Counted from the first letter of the stretch, positions 1-45,745 are shown. The stretch is DNA of 64,000 nt from Ianthella basta (GCA_964019415.1 OZ025888.1:1992045-2056044), one strand, 5' to 3'. Numbers and translations are program-made. The notes: generated by a model from the sequence alone, not told the origin.

Positions 1-485
1 GTACTGCTGTGGTCTTATCTCACTGGTGTGGAGCTGTGTAGCAGCCAGCACACTGCTGTAGTGTGCAACGTCTAGTGGAGAGAGTTGTATGTAGCTGTCT
101 GCTGTGTTGCCACTCAGCAATGTCAACGTTAGGGTGGAGGTGTTGCAATGCTTAGGGGCATTCACCATACATATACACTGTTCTCATCCTACCATAACGC
201 AGCATGCACACACATATGCACATACATTGTATGTACACCTGCATTCTCGTAGGCATGTATGTATGTCCAACAGTATGTACAATGCACACTCTTCACATAC
301 GTACATGTGTATGTGCAGCACACACACATACTGTACGTACATGTGTGTATGCAGCACACACACATACATACACCTCTGTTGAATACTCTGCTGTTTGCCA
401 TGGCAGCATCCGCTTAAGGCTCATTGAATGCTTAGTGCAGCACTCAATGCTCATTAAACTTCCTGTTATTGCTTGTCTCCATCAG
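1..485. other. Left-edge sequence, no exon supported
   Basis: AC/GT-rich low-complexity DNA at 185-375. It may hold further upstream exons of the gene that starts at 486 here, but I could not support any. Confidence 0.4.
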
Positions 486-1782
486 AACAAGTTGAAAGCT
501 TTCATGGAAGGAGAACAATACCTCCAACTCGACTCACTTAGAAGGACCTTCTTTGACAACTACCTCGACTATCGTAACAATCAGGTACGTACGTGTACAT
601 GTTTCTCAGCACACATACAGTACTTTAGTGTTGCCACGATATAAGAAAATATGTATCACGATTATTGTAGGTTTGTATCACAATATATTATACGATATAC
701 AGTGTATATTAATGAACAATTGGCACGATGCTCAGATATAAGCCAAACACATAGAGTAATACAGCGAGCATTAAAGCAAACAGGTGAGGTACATGCATAC
801 ATGGTTTTCCAGCTGTTACTCTGGATTTTCAAAAAGAAAGATCAGTTGGTCAGCATGTCAGGAGAGATTAGGCCAATATCGCACCAGGAAGAACACTGCT
901 TTTGTATCGCGATATTGTGTATATATCGCGATATATTGTGTATCGCGATTATCGTGGCAACACTACAGTACATGCTTGTGTGTATGTAAATGCATTCTCT
1001 TGTCGTAGTGTTGAAACATGGTAAGTTCCCTCTGAACTTCACCATTACATTCACATGACTGTATCCTTTACATACATTTGTACACATACATGTACACATG
1101 TACTTACACGTATATGATTTGTGACAGATATGGCAGATTCAATGTCCCCAGAGTTGTGGTACGTAAGTGCAGTATGTTGTCAGGAATTCCAATGCCTGGT
1201 TTGTAAATAGATTCAAATTACTTGTTACTTAGTTATGTACATTATACTATTACATTTACCTCTCAAGATGTAGCAAAGACAATGGTACATGTGCTGGCCA
1301 TGCGACAATAGTACAGTACACACAGTCATACCTACATGTACGTACATATCACTGTACATACGTATATTCATCCTATGTACACATACTGTACATATGTATA
1401 ATACTGTACGTGTCTACCCTACTGTACTGTTTCCTTCACTTTACATATCTATTACAGATTGATGTTTTCCTAGACACTGTCAGGCCTGATGTGTACAACC
1501 CACAGGCACTAACTGAGGAGCACCCTAACCTGCAGAAGGTGGGCTGACTTACAACATGGCCTCCTGTATGCAGTGATGATGAGAGTGTACTGTGTGCAGT
1601 ATGTGTAGTGTAGGTGTATCTTGTGGTTGGTGGGTATGCAGGCTACAGTGGTGCCCCCTTTCTAACTGAGCACTCTCTGCATTGAAATAATGGGATATGT
1701 GTCTATGGTAGTAGTTGTAGTGGGATCTTGCATGAGATATGTAGCTTTAGGAGGCTTATGGAGAAACAAGAGTGGTATATAT

Positions 1783-1838
<56 letters not shown>

Positions 1839-2524
1839 AGTGATTACAATGAGAGTTGAAGGTACTAGAACAGTACAGTAGACTTATACACTGTGCACTG
1901 TACATGCGTATACCATATAAACTACATGTGTATGTAGTCTTGTGTAGCCATGTTGCTTTCCATGAAGAAATCTGGCTACATGAGACTACACATTAACTGC
2001 ATCTTCTAATAACAGAATGTAACTTCTTTGATGGTGCTTCCCTTCAGGTCGCTACCTCTGTTCTGAGTGACCCACTCGTGGTCCAGACATCAGACTGGCA
2101 GAGTGAGGATAAGCTAATCCGTGACTGCAGTAGTGGTTACTCCCCAGTGCAAGTGCCGAGGACACTGGAGGCTGTGGCTTCCATGGGACGACAAGACACC
2201 GACTGTAGCACGTGGCTGGCCATGCAGTTCACTGATGTGGACAGTGAGGTGCGCCGCAAGAGCAGGTGAGAGCATTGGATGCAGTGACAGGTGTGCAAAG
2301 CAGGCCGTGTGTGCGGGGGGGGGGGGGGGGGAGGGGGATGGGGTATAATCTTATTTGCTATAATTGAGTTTTCTGGTATGCAGAGACACTTGAATCTGTG
2401 TAAGCATCAGAAGCTGCTAAATTCCAGTATAGACTGGTTAAGGGTAGGAAGATACGTAGGAGCATGCATTTTTAAAGTTACCATGCACTGATTGTACTGA
2501 TTGTGCACTGACTGTAAACTTGTT

Positions 2525-2597
<73 letters not shown>

Positions 2598-2876
2598 TGC
2601 GCACGCGGGACAAAACATTTCCTTATTAAGATAACAGTGCAAAAATAAGGAAATGAAGTCATTGGGAGAACAGTGATTGTCTACATGTTGCGGAGCGCAT
2701 GGCACCATTTAAAACTGTTAATGACTAGTGGGTTTTAGAGTGTATGCATATGGCATGGTGTGTATGCATATGGAGTGGTATGTGTATGCATATGGATGGT
2801 TTATGTGTGCATGCATATGGGGGTTGTGTGTATGCATATAGAATAAGGAGTTTGGTGTCTGTGTGCATGTGACAGT

Positions 2877-2950
<74 letters not shown>

Positions 2951-3169
2951 CTGCTCCCACTCTGTCATTCGCCCACACCGCTCCCATCCCCCCCCCCCGC
3001 ATCCACTCACCCACACAGACTGCGTCAGCAGGGCATTCAGACCAGTTCAGTGATAGACCCTGCCAAGTGGCATGCCCAGGAAGTGACACAAGAGCTGATC
3101 AAAGAAGAGATGAATGTACCACACAAGAGAGACGTCCCACACCACCCAGACACACTGAAGCTGCAATGA
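486..3169 (+). CDS. 3' end of an unrecognised multi-exon gene (four exons, 5' partial)
   Basis: Four exons join in consistent phase: 486-584, 1458-1538, 2048-2265 and 3019-3169, ending in TGA. Each has a good acceptor (for example pyrimidine-rich ending catcag before 486 and cttcag before 2048) and a GT donor (gtacgt, gtgggc, gtgaga). The joined product is about 182 residues, hydrophilic and rich in acidic and basic residues, with stretches such as LQLDSLRRTFFDNYLDYR, VFLDTVRPDVYNPQAL and a tail reading KEEMNVPHKRDVPHHP. No signal peptide or membrane segment is visible. I do not recognise the family. The start lies left of 486, either in the first 485 bases or off the window. Two short candidate exons inside the first intron (near 1003-1014 and 1130-1165) have plausible splice sites but break the phase, so I left them out. 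The last exon is partly copied at about 41687. Confidence 0.72.
1785..1834. repeat. (AC)25 microsatellite
   Basis: Pure AC dinucleotide run inside an intron of the first gene. Confidence 0.97.
2525..2596. repeat. (AC)n microsatellite
   Basis: Nearly pure AC run in the last intron of the first gene. A poly-G run lies upstream near 2317-2332. Confidence 0.97.
2878..2949. repeat. (AC)36 microsatellite
   Basis: Pure AC run ending about 70 bp before the last coding exon of the first gene. Just upstream (2735-2840) are diverged copies of a short repeat containing tatgcatatgg. Confidence 0.97.
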
Positions 3170-3329
3170 TCTCGCATGCAGTGACTTCCGGAGTGTGCTC
3201 AGCTGTATTCCCATCCCTTTTCATACTGTGCTGTTCTGTGTTGCAGTTGCTAGCAGCATGGTGCTGCCTTTAGTCAGTATTACTTGTCTTGGACAGACTA
3301 CTGCATCCCACCACATGTTACAGTTGACA

Positions 3330-3554
3330 TTACAGGGCTTGCTTTATCGACAAACAGACCATGAATAGGGAATAATACAGCATATTAATGACATCATCCT
3401 GGCTGGGTTGAATCATCCTCGACAATGATTCTCGCTGGCTTTTCCATGTTGGACACCTCAAGAGCCAATGTGCAACATCTTCAATTTCACTGGTCCGGGA
3501 GTTACACTCTTTGCAAGTCCTCTCTTCCTGTTTCACTCCCCGCCATCTTCCCAT
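3330..3554 (-). pseudogene. Fragment of a non-LTR retroelement, C-terminal zinc-knuckle-like segment
   Basis: The minus strand reads 74 residues with the pattern TCKECNSRTSEIEDVAHWLL then RCP. This C-x2-C-x(n)-H-x(3-4)-C arrangement followed by P is typical of the zinc-binding segment after the reverse transcriptase in many non-LTR elements. No reverse transcriptase domain is present next to it, so it is a relic. The assignment rests on the motif alone. Confidence 0.5.
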
Positions 3555-4074
3555 CTCTGCCTAAAATTGTTTCATACAATGAATGAAATAGGATAATATT
3601 ATCTTTAAAAGGACACAGTATTAAATTTATGTCATGCTATCAGTTAGCTAATAATTAAATACAAAATATATAATTATTCATTAATATGAAATTACTTATG
3701 CATTCAAGTCATTACAATTTGCAAAACATGCAGCTGGAATAAAGCAACATAGGTCAGAAACACTGTTACATGCATGCACTAATGTATGCACATTGCATGC
3801 AATATATACTATCATTCTGATATTCAAGTAATTGTTATCTCATGCATAATTTTATGCACACATTTGTTGGAATCATTACTGGTCCAGAAACTCTTCTGCA
3901 TGCTGTGAATTTTCTTAGCAGCTTCTTCCTATTAATTCTCTGCCCCCTCATCTTTCCGACATATCAGCACTGAGATGTCCTTATAATTGCAGCTGCAAAA
4001 AGTGGTATTGCAACCAAGGCTGCAAGCTGTACATACGTATCTGCTGTGTATATAGAAGCCCGTTTGTTTTTGGT

Positions 4075-4512
4075 GTGGGCACCCGCCACCCAAGAGTGTC
4101 TTTGTTGTGGAAGCTGGGAGATGTACCAGTGGTTTGGCTAGCCAAGCTCAGATGTGTTGTATTTTGGTTCAAGGTCCTCACCAGCCCAATGTATGACAAG
4201 AGGTTGCTCACCAGCCCAATGTATGACAAGAGGTTGCTGAGGAGGATGGCAACAGAGTCAGTACAACATGGCAAGGGCTCATGGGTGAGGAAGATGGCCA
4301 GCTGCTGCCGGGATTTTGACTGGGAGAATGTGGGGCAACCGCAGATGCAGAATCTGTCAGAGACAGAACTAAGAGGGATGCTGGAGAGTGTAGCGCAAAG
4401 AAAGGTAAAAGGAGAAGTGGAGAAAGGAATTGGAGAGGAGACCGAAGTTGTCGATCAACTATGTAGACCATCATCATGGAATGGGGGGAAGAGTCGTAAT
4501 GTGCTGGAATAA
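4075..4512 (+). pseudogene. Open reading frame with an exact 30-bp tandem duplication, probably repeat-derived
   Basis: 145 codons, no recognised domain. The segment 4177-4206 is repeated exactly at 4207-4236, so the ten residues LTSPMYDKRL occur twice in frame. Downstream it is charged, with phrases such as RRMATESVQHGKGSWVRKMA. Its position among retroelement debris and the lack of splice context suggest repeat origin. No function is claimed. Confidence 0.35.
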
Positions 4513-5051
4513 AGATGAAGAGCGAGAAGAGACTGATGCATAATATTATGCTTAAGTTGGGAGGAGGCACTGCACCCCTTAAGCAAAACACTTATATATA
4601 ATTATACATGCATACAGGATAATCTACATGTGCAAGCATGGTCCCTATAGAACAGCATGCATACATGCAACAGTGTTGCCTCACTGAAGGGCCACGTAGA
4701 TCTACTTCACAGCATTAGCATTTTATGGTTATTGTGGGTGGCTGCATGCACTGGATTCGGCTGCCAATGTAGAAATACTATAATGGATATTATAATAATT
4801 GTAGCATGTAATTACAGCGAAATCTTGCTACAGCTTCACTAGAGAATCCATACACTAGACTGCAAGGTTATTCTAGGAAAACACTAACCAGCTGCATGCT
4901 GCAGGAAAACTATTCCTTATGAGCAGGTACATGTGACTTTATTAGCTTCCTATCAATTTACATAGAGTCATTTGCAGATTCCCACTGGAATGTAATATTT
5001 TCAGGTGTACCCAGCCATAGCTAAGCACTAACTATATGACTATTATACTAG

Positions 5052-5270
5052 TCGCAACATCAGAATCGTCCATTTGCCAAAATAAGCATTATGTAAGCTA
5101 TAATACTGTACATGCATGTAATTCATAGCTCCCATTTGACGCGACCATATTGAATCATCCTTCAGCTGCTATTTCTTTTTCTCAGCTGACAGTTATACCC
5201 CGTCATACAACAGAAACTGTTCTGAAGCGAACCGAATGCTGCACACAGATTTTTGTATACTATACGTACA
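5052..5270. repeat. Dispersed repeat, copy 1 of 3
   Basis: Shares a long run of blocks with 40884-41125 and 41945-42165: a CGTCCATTTGCCAAAAT block, then CCCATTTGATGCAAC-like, AGCTGATA-like, and a TGCTCACTTTTTGTATACC-like block. This copy is the most diverged and lies about 600 bp upstream of the receptor kinase start codon. Confidence 0.7.
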
Positions 5271-5761
5271 TTGCTCACCATAAGAATGGCAAAATGAGTG
5301 GGGTGATCACAACCACAGTCCACTTTCCCAGCAGTCTCTCTGAGAACCCGGCAGTTGCAGCTGTCTCAGGCACCAAAAACATCTACAGTACAGCAGACAA
5401 CATGAAAGGTGAACACGAAAATGTAAATAGAAATGCTGTATAAAGTACCAAGTTATACAGTCAGTGTATAGCACAAGTTAATCACGAGCAGCGGCAGGAG
5501 GATTGACCCCTCCCCCCCCCCCCAGGGGAGGATCCAGGGGTGTTTCCAAGGTTTCCAGAAACTGGTCAGATCACCTCTGGCTAGTATTTGCAGGTATCAG
5601 TCTTATAATGTCTATGCTTCCTTATAGCTATACCTTTATGCGTTGAAAACCAGTCATAAAAGTTTCTCGATCCGCCCTAGCCCCCCCCCCCCCCCCCACA
5701 CACACACTCTGAAGCTCGAGCACATGCAACCCCAAAGTGGGCGTAGTTTATGCATTTCCCC

Positions 5762-5769
5762 TATTTATA
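5762..5769 (+). promoter_or_regulatory. Possible TATA-like element of the receptor kinase gene
   Basis: TATTTATA, about 100 bp upstream of the start codon at 5870. Weak support, position only. Confidence 0.25.
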
Positions 5770-5869
5770 TGGTACGAAGCAGCCGTGCTTCGTATAATAC
5801 ACATGTCTGTGAACGAGGGAGACGTTGATTTATACGGTGCTTTGTGTGCGTTCGCTTCTCAACAGGAGA

Positions 5870-39292
<33,423 letters not shown>

Positions 39293-39481
39293 GTAGACAA
39301 CAAGAACAAAGTTGCCAGTAAAGCTTGATAACTATTGGAGCACTATGTTTACACTATATACTAAAGTTTTTTGAAGTACTAGTGTTAGTGTGTTAAAGTT
39401 ATCTAGTGTTTCGGTATTTCCGACCATTCCTACATCCTTACATATTTTTGTTATATCAAATGATTGTTATTTCTAGTGAAT

Positions 39482-39487
39482 AATAAA
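39482..39487 (+). terminator. Polyadenylation signal AATAAA
   Basis: AATAAA about 190 bp after the receptor kinase stop codon, in AT-rich sequence. Confidence 0.5.
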
Positions 39488-39776
39488 GATTAATACAGCT
39501 CACATCACAATTGTGAATGCTGCACTGATCACACAATTCATTGAGAGTTCTGCAATACTGTATATACAACAAAACAGCATGCTCAATCAATCAATCAATC
39601 AATCAGTCACTGAACAGTATCTGCAGGCGGTTGTTCTTGCATTATAGTTTAATACCTATAATATCATTAACATATCATTGCCTAAAATTATCATTCCATG
39701 TTTTCCTTGGCCGCCCTATTCTTCATCTTCCTTCCATTTCAGCTTGGTATACTCTCTTTACTAGCCTGTCTGGACC

Positions 39777-39835
39777 CATCTCTTCCAATGCTTCTCTCCA
39801 TCTCCTTTGGCTGGAGAGAAGCATTGGAAGAGATG
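39777..39835. repeat. Perfect 24-bp inverted repeat (hairpin)
   Basis: The 24-nt arm 39777-39800 is the exact reverse complement of 39812-39835, with an 11-nt loop, about 490 bp past the receptor kinase stop codon. It could be a small-RNA precursor, a cruciform, or the collapsed core of a fold-back element. Confidence 0.85.
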
Positions 39836-39839
39836 GAAA

Positions 39840-40880
39840 TAGCATGATATCCATAATAATTGTGAGTTGTCTTAGGCGTTTGCATGGTTGTTCAACTTGT
39901 TATGCCGTGACAAGGAAATAGTGCAGTATAATACATGATTGTACAACCCCTTTCTGGGAATATGGTTTTGGGTCATGAATTGCCATGGCTATGTATAGTT
40001 GACAGATGCAGTATCAATACAAAAAGTGGCCTGTTTTAACAATTAGTGTTTCTTGGTAAACTAGAGATTCAGCACATTATGTAAAACATGGTAAACTGGT
40101 GTTTAAGTTTATCAGCATGGAAAAAAGCAATTAATGATATTCATTGTTGTTTTACTATGTTGCTAAACTTAAACATGAGTTTACCATCATTTATTACTTA
40201 GTGTGTAGAAACTCTAGTGTACTATCTCAGAGCACTACTTGGTAAAACAAGCCACTTTGTGTAGTGTATGTATGTATATTTGCGAATCTGGCTATGCTGT
40301 CTCAGGCAAGGGAAATCCTTGGTGGAGTTCCCAAAGGCCGTCCCCCGAATGACTGCTGAGTTGCCCCATGCACTGTATGGCCACTGAGAGTCGCTGGAGC
40401 AAGTACTGGTGAGACAACGGTTCACCAGTAGCCTCCATCACCCTGCGAGCCAGGTATCCCTAGCTGATCTACCTTATACCCACCGTTAAGGCATTGATGT
40501 GGCCGACAGAGAGGCAGGTCCAGACACATGTACAGCCCAACATCTGAGTTGTCTCATTGTCCATCCACAGGCCCAGGGATGCCACCAGAAGAGCGTTGAG
40601 CCATGTGCCTGCTAGCCACAGCCAAAAAGCGGGCCCTCGTTGTTGGGATTTGAGGCTGTCTCAAGTAGGGTCTCGTAGGGGGTGGGGGGCAAATCCCATG
40701 CATGCCCTTTGTTGGTGGGCGCTAGAGGTTGAGGGCAGAGACTGTTCATGTTTTTGGCTCCAGCATGTGAGGCCCAGCTTGATGTATAGGGATCTGGGAT
40801 ACCTTGCAGAAGTCATTTGTAGCTTCCTATGTACTGCAATGTGTATGCAGTCATGACTCATAAGCACTTACCATATAACT
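39840..40880. other. Intergenic, no gene supported
   Basis: AT-rich to 40250, then a GC-richer 40280-40850 patch without a recognisable protein on either strand; probably old retroelement sequence. Confidence 0.4.
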
Positions 40881-40883
40881 ATA

Positions 40884-41690
40884 ATTCAGTCAAAACATTA
40901 AAAACGTTCATTTACCAAAATTATATGACATTGTATAAGCTATAGTGTTGTTACTGTAACAGTTTGTACGTGCATGTATTATAGTTCTGATCCCATTTGA
41001 TGCAACGTGCTATAGAATCATCATTAATTTTAGCTGATACACTTTCTTTTCTTAGCTGTTCCATTATAAACTGCACACATTTTTTGTGTATCACAATGCA
41101 TCGATCAGTGCATGGCCATTGGGGATGTGTAACTCACTAAAAGGGAACACAGACATCAAGAGCATGAGAGTACGTACATGCAACATACCGTACACCCCCA
41201 TAATTATTAATTAATAACCACGGCAGCAAAGTGCAAGTTCCAAAAGAACATGCACGTGCATGTGACACTGTATAGAGTATGAATTAGTTATATATGCTTA
41301 TATAGCAGCACTAGTTAAATTGTTCAGCGACTGACTTGCTACAACAAGTCAACTGCATGCCTGTTACCAAAGGCGCGCATGCACGGTATTTAAAGGGTTA
41401 CAGGCAGTGACTGAAATCTCAGTAATCAGCCAGTAATAGGAAGTTCAACAGAATGTTAAAGCTACTAGAGTGACTGCACGAGCACGTTCAACCAGTGTAC
41501 GTATAATTCCTTCTCCAGGCGGGTGCGTGTCTGTAAAATCTAATGGATTGGTGGTGTATCGTGCCGACGCTGAAGAGGAAGCAGCGGGCAATGGCATTTA
41601 CCATGCATGCACGGGGTTCGACATGAAGTATAGCGCTAACATATAGCGAAGAAAATATAGACGATCGAACCATAGACACAAAGGGTCACA
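40884..41690. repeat. Tandem duplication, unit 1
   Basis: Opens with dispersed repeat copy 2 and continues through AAGTTCCAAAAGAACATGCA, GTTCAGCGACTGACTTGCTA and AGCAGCGGGCAATGGC. The same order recurs in 41945-42960. No coding sequence. Confidence 0.8.
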
Positions 41691-41815
41691 AGAGCTGATC
41701 AAAGAAGAGATGAATGTACCACACAAGAGAGATGTCCCACATCACCCAAGCACACTGACGCTTCAGTGATCTCGCATGCAGTGACTTCCGGAGTGTGCTC
41801 AGCTGTATCCCCTCC
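41687..41815 (+). pseudogene. Copy of the terminal exon of the first gene
   Basis: About 125 bp matching 3088-3212 closely (CACAAGAGCTGATCAAAGAA and on through the stop codon into 3' sequence GTGACTTCCGGAGTGTGCTC). It still reads EEMNVPHKRDVPHHPS then a TGA. It lacks the upstream exons, sits between the two tandem-duplication units, and is about 38.6 kb from its source. Confidence 0.8.
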
Positions 41816-41944
41816 CTGAGCGAACGAGCTGCATATGAATGCGTGTTCTTTCTGCACTGTCCATAGTGGCCCCGTTAGCTACGACATCTCCGAGCTAGTG
41901 TATGCGGCCATGCGCTATATAACTAAATAACTATGTATAATACA

Positions 41945-42960
41945 GTCACAACATGGAAAACGTCCATTTGCCAAAATTAAATGTACATAGGCTATAATAT
42001 AGTGTTGTTACTGTAACAGTATGCGTGTATACGTTTTATAGTTCCGTCCCATTTGATGCAACTAGCTAGCTAGAATCATAATTTAGCTGATATATTTTCT
42101 TTTTCATACAGCTGTTCTGTTATATACTGCTCACTTTTTGTATACCACAATGCATCAGTGCATGGTCATGGGGTATGTGTAACCCGCTAAAAGGGGACAC
42201 AAACATCAAGAGTATGAGAGTGGGTACATTCAACATACCGTACAACCCCATAATTATTAAATCGGAATGGCTGCTGCCAACGTAATATCGGTAGGGTTAG
42301 GATTAGGGTTAATCACACAGTCCGGTGGTTGGAGTACCCCTATGGCTTAAAAGACACAGCCCGGTGGCAGGAGCAATTATGACACCAACCACGTACGGTG
42401 ACCGCATTTCGGTGGCAGTAGCAGCGGCCTTATAAAATTAATAACCATGGCAGCAAAGTGCAAGTTCCAAAAGAACATGCACATGCATGTGACACTGTAT
42501 AGAGTATGAATTAACTATATATGCTTAGCAGCACTAGTTAAATTGTTCAGCGACTGACTTGCTACAGCAAGTCAACTGCATGTCAGTTACCGAAGGCGCG
42601 CATGCACGGTTACCCTATTTAACTTACAGGCAGTGACTGAAATCTCAGCAATTAGCCAGTAATAGGAAGTTTAACAGAATGTAAAGCTACTAGAGTGACT
42701 GCACGAGCACTTTCAACCAATGTATAATTCCTTCTCCAGGCGGATGCATGTGAAATCTGGTGCATTGGTGGCGTATCGTGCCGATGCTGAAGAAGAAGCA
42801 GCGGGCAATGGCTGCCCGGATCACCAAAGGAGAATCCGCAGTGCAGTATGAAACTGCCCAGAATGCCAAGCGGGCGACTTAGCTGGACCCCTTTATCATT
42901 ATGGCACTTACCATGCATGCATGCTGGGGTTCTTATAGCGAAGAAAATACAGACGATCGA
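41945..42960. repeat. Tandem duplication, unit 2, with two extra inserts
   Basis: Second copy of the 40884-41690 unit, including dispersed repeat copy 3. It carries two sequences absent from unit 1: about 42261-42436 (with a short TTAGGG-like run at 42291-42312) and about 42806-42895. Confidence 0.8.
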
Positions 42961-42999
42961 ACCATGGATACAAAGGGCGAAAGTGTGAATATATCTGTT

Positions 43000-44020
43000 A
43001 CTATCAATCAATCAATCGATCAATCTTTTTAGAGTGCACCGCACCAGAAGGTGCTAGGACACAGATAGGTCCAATTTAGCACTATCACAACGGTGCATAG
43101 ACTGATCATAAACATGTGAAGAAGGTATATAGCAGCTTTGATAGACCGCTCTTTCAAGTATAATTGCATGATCTGTCGACCTTGTCCGTCTGGTTCGAAA
43201 ATTCAGCAGGAAAATTAGTGGATGGGGAGGCTGTACATCATGAGCAGTGCACAAACATGTGCATGACACATCTGCATCACTGCTCAATCCCTGCAAGTGA
43301 CCACACCTCATCAGTGCGCAATGCGAGTGTGGCTACAACTATCCATGATGTGTTTTTGGCTACTGATGTCAGAGGAGGCACACTCTGCAGCTGTGACACT
43401 GGGCCCAAGGCATGCAGTACCTGTATGAAGTTGCATGGGGTGGCTAGGCATGGGACAGAGTGTGATGACATTGAAGTATGTCACTGTAGCTAAACCGTGA
43501 CACAGGGCTGCTACGCATTGCAGCTCAGTTAACATTAACTTCACACATGCAGGCACATAGCTAAGCACGCACACAATAAATCATGCACCAAACGTAGTTA
43601 AAACTAACCTACTTCACTTTTCAAGATCAGTTAGAAGGCAGCGACTATAGTTAGCTAGGCGCGAGACTACCCATACATGGGAGAGCAACCGTAGTTCGAC
43701 AACTCTACCAAGACCAGCCCCCGCATCTCTTGCTGCAAGCGTAGAGAAGATCAAACATGACAATTATATATGCAGCTATCCTACGGTGCTGTGGTATACC
43801 CATCACGAGACTCACTTCCAGACATCCTGTCAGGCGAAGCTACAATGATTACGGGTTCATTCCTGCGAGGTACGCAAAAGCGGCGTCTTTTGTCGGCCCT
43901 GGGTTAGATTATTCCCCTTGACCTCTCCTGCTGTGTATCCTGAAACGATGGAGATGCTGCACCGCCGCATGAGGAGACTCGTTTAACTGTGTTCGGCACT
44001 CCCAATCCACTCTGCGATAG
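43000..44020. other. Intergenic; ATCA repeat and an unrecognised ORF
   Basis: A short ATCA repeat at 42999-43026. The ORF 43164-43493 (His- and Cys-rich, MHDLSTLSVWFENSAG...) has no recognised domain and no splice context, so I do not call it a gene. Confidence 0.4.
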
Positions 44021-44024
44021 TGCA

Positions 44025-44030
<6 letters not shown>

Positions 44031-44107
<77 letters not shown>
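44031..44107. repeat. (GT)n microsatellite
   Basis: Pure GT run in the intergenic region. Confidence 0.97.
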
Positions 44108-44108
<1 letters not shown>

Positions 44109-44498
44109 GTTATAACAGTTATGGTGCTTGTGAGTGACCCAATCAAGTGGTGTTACGTGTATATGATGAGGGGAATGCATATGGTGATAGGCTCGTGTGT
44201 GTGTGTGGAGTCGGATAGGTGTGTACATGTAGGTATATATAGAGTGCATGACAGTTGTGTGAGTGAGTGGAGATAGTTGTGTATTGGTTGACCAGCATCC
44301 TAACAGGCTACGCTCAATTGAAGGTATATAATTTTCCTAAATCACACAGCGTAAACAACATCCTCTGATATACTCTGTCTCCTCTGAAGCACAAAGTCGG
44401 TGAATCAGGACAAGATGTAACCACACATTGTAGTGTATGTTTAAGACACATTTGTCACTGGCATGTCTATGCAGTTGTGTACTTGAGCATGCACAAAC

Positions 44499-44554
44499 AT
44501 GTGTGTGTGTATGCATGTGTGTGTGAGTGTGTGTGTGTGTGTGTGTGCATGTGT

Positions 44555-44652
<98 letters not shown>

Positions 44653-44665
44653 GTGTGTGTGCGTG
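44499..44665. repeat. (GT)n microsatellite, imperfect
   Basis: Long GT run with a few interruptions, directly joined to the first copy of a 95-bp direct repeat. Confidence 0.97.
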
Positions 44666-44945
44666 TCCTGTTGTCTGTTCTTTCTTTACCACATCTGTCT
44701 GTTTATCTTTACCTCCTTTTTTATTCTTAACTAGTCTACAGGTATCTTAATTATACTGTGCTTGCTTGTTTACAAAGCATTTTTGGCAGTGTTGAGACGT
44801 ACATGTATGTCACCTTCATTAGTTTTCTTACTCTGTTGGTTTTCTGTATGCAGGCTTGACCAGTCTTCTGCACTGAGTTTGATTATAATAATGATTGGTG
44901 ACATTAAATTTGAAAAACGTGTGTGCGTGTGTGTTATGTGTTGTG

Positions 44946-44993
<48 letters not shown>

Positions 44994-45087
44994 TGTTGTC
45001 TGTTCTTTCTTTACCACATCTGTCTGTTTTATCTTTACCTCCTTTTTGATTCTTAACTAGTCCACAGGTATCTTAATTATATATACT
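44666..45087. repeat. Direct repeat of about 95 bp, each copy preceded by a GT tract
   Basis: 44666-44758 and 44990-45087 share CCTGTTGTCTGTTCTTTC ... ACTAGTC(T/C)ACAGGTATC with few differences. The second GT tract is 44928-44990. Confidence 0.85.
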
Positions 45088-45648
45088 GCAAGGAGTGCCT
45101 TAGATGGGATGTTTATGAGCTTGTTTAGAACTGCAATATACCTTCAGCATAGCTACCTGCACTGCAAAAAGAGTTATAGTCGATGGGTGTACATGGAGGA
45201 AGTGGTCTTGCACAATGTATATGTGGGCGCATCAAGTAGAAATGGCACCTTAAGTTCGCTCAGGTGAGCTCCTTGTCTTGATGGCTTTGGACACGTCATG
45301 CATGGTGTGATGATAAGTTACTGATTGAGCTATTATCCCACTTTGGCTTGGAACCGTGTCGTGTGTGTGTTGTCCAAAACCATCCAAACATGGTGCTCAA
45401 TTGAGTATACTGAAGCCCCCATTTACTTGATGCACCCACATGTATATATAATTGTTAGAATCTGAATTCTGAACAAGAATACGTAAGGTGACTTAAACCA
45501 CTAGCAGAGCTATAGAACATGACATTTCCCATACCATTCAGAACCTTGCATGTCTGTGGTTCAACAGACATCCTTTGTTCATGCATGACCAGCTGTGTGT
45601 ACACTTGTACTCTTGGTATGCAGACATACAAGTACTGGACTAAGTGGC
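45088..45648. other. Intergenic, nothing recognised
   Basis: Upstream flank of the adhesion GPCR; no ORF of note. Confidence 0.4.
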
Positions 45649-45656
45649 TATATAAG
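45649..45656 (+). promoter_or_regulatory. TATA box of the adhesion GPCR gene
   Basis: TATATAAG, 90 bp before the start codon at 45746. Confidence 0.5.
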
Positions 45657-45745
45657 ATAAACCCAACCAGCTAAGATTCAGAGACAACTGAAACTTTGTT
45701 GCGGCAGCCAATACTGCCACACAGGTGTACTCTGAGTCTTAGATT

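Noticed and set aside
1003..1165. Two possible micro-exons in the first intron of the first gene
   Set aside because: Splice sites look acceptable, but the 12-nt one introduces a stop in the required phase and the other does not restore phase.
2407..3089. ORFs on both strands made of alternating Cys/Val or Thr/His
   Set aside because: They are translations of (AC)n/(GT)n microsatellites. The same applies to frames near 11775, 17957-18354, 37157-37485, 43904-44750 and 50626-51001.
40222..40867. Overlapping ORFs on both strands in a GC-richer patch
   Set aside because: No family recognised; probably old repeat sequence.
43164..43493. 109-codon His/Cys-rich ORF between the two receptor genes
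   Set aside because: No domain, no signal peptide, no exon partners; overlapping minus-strand frames of similar length suggest chance.
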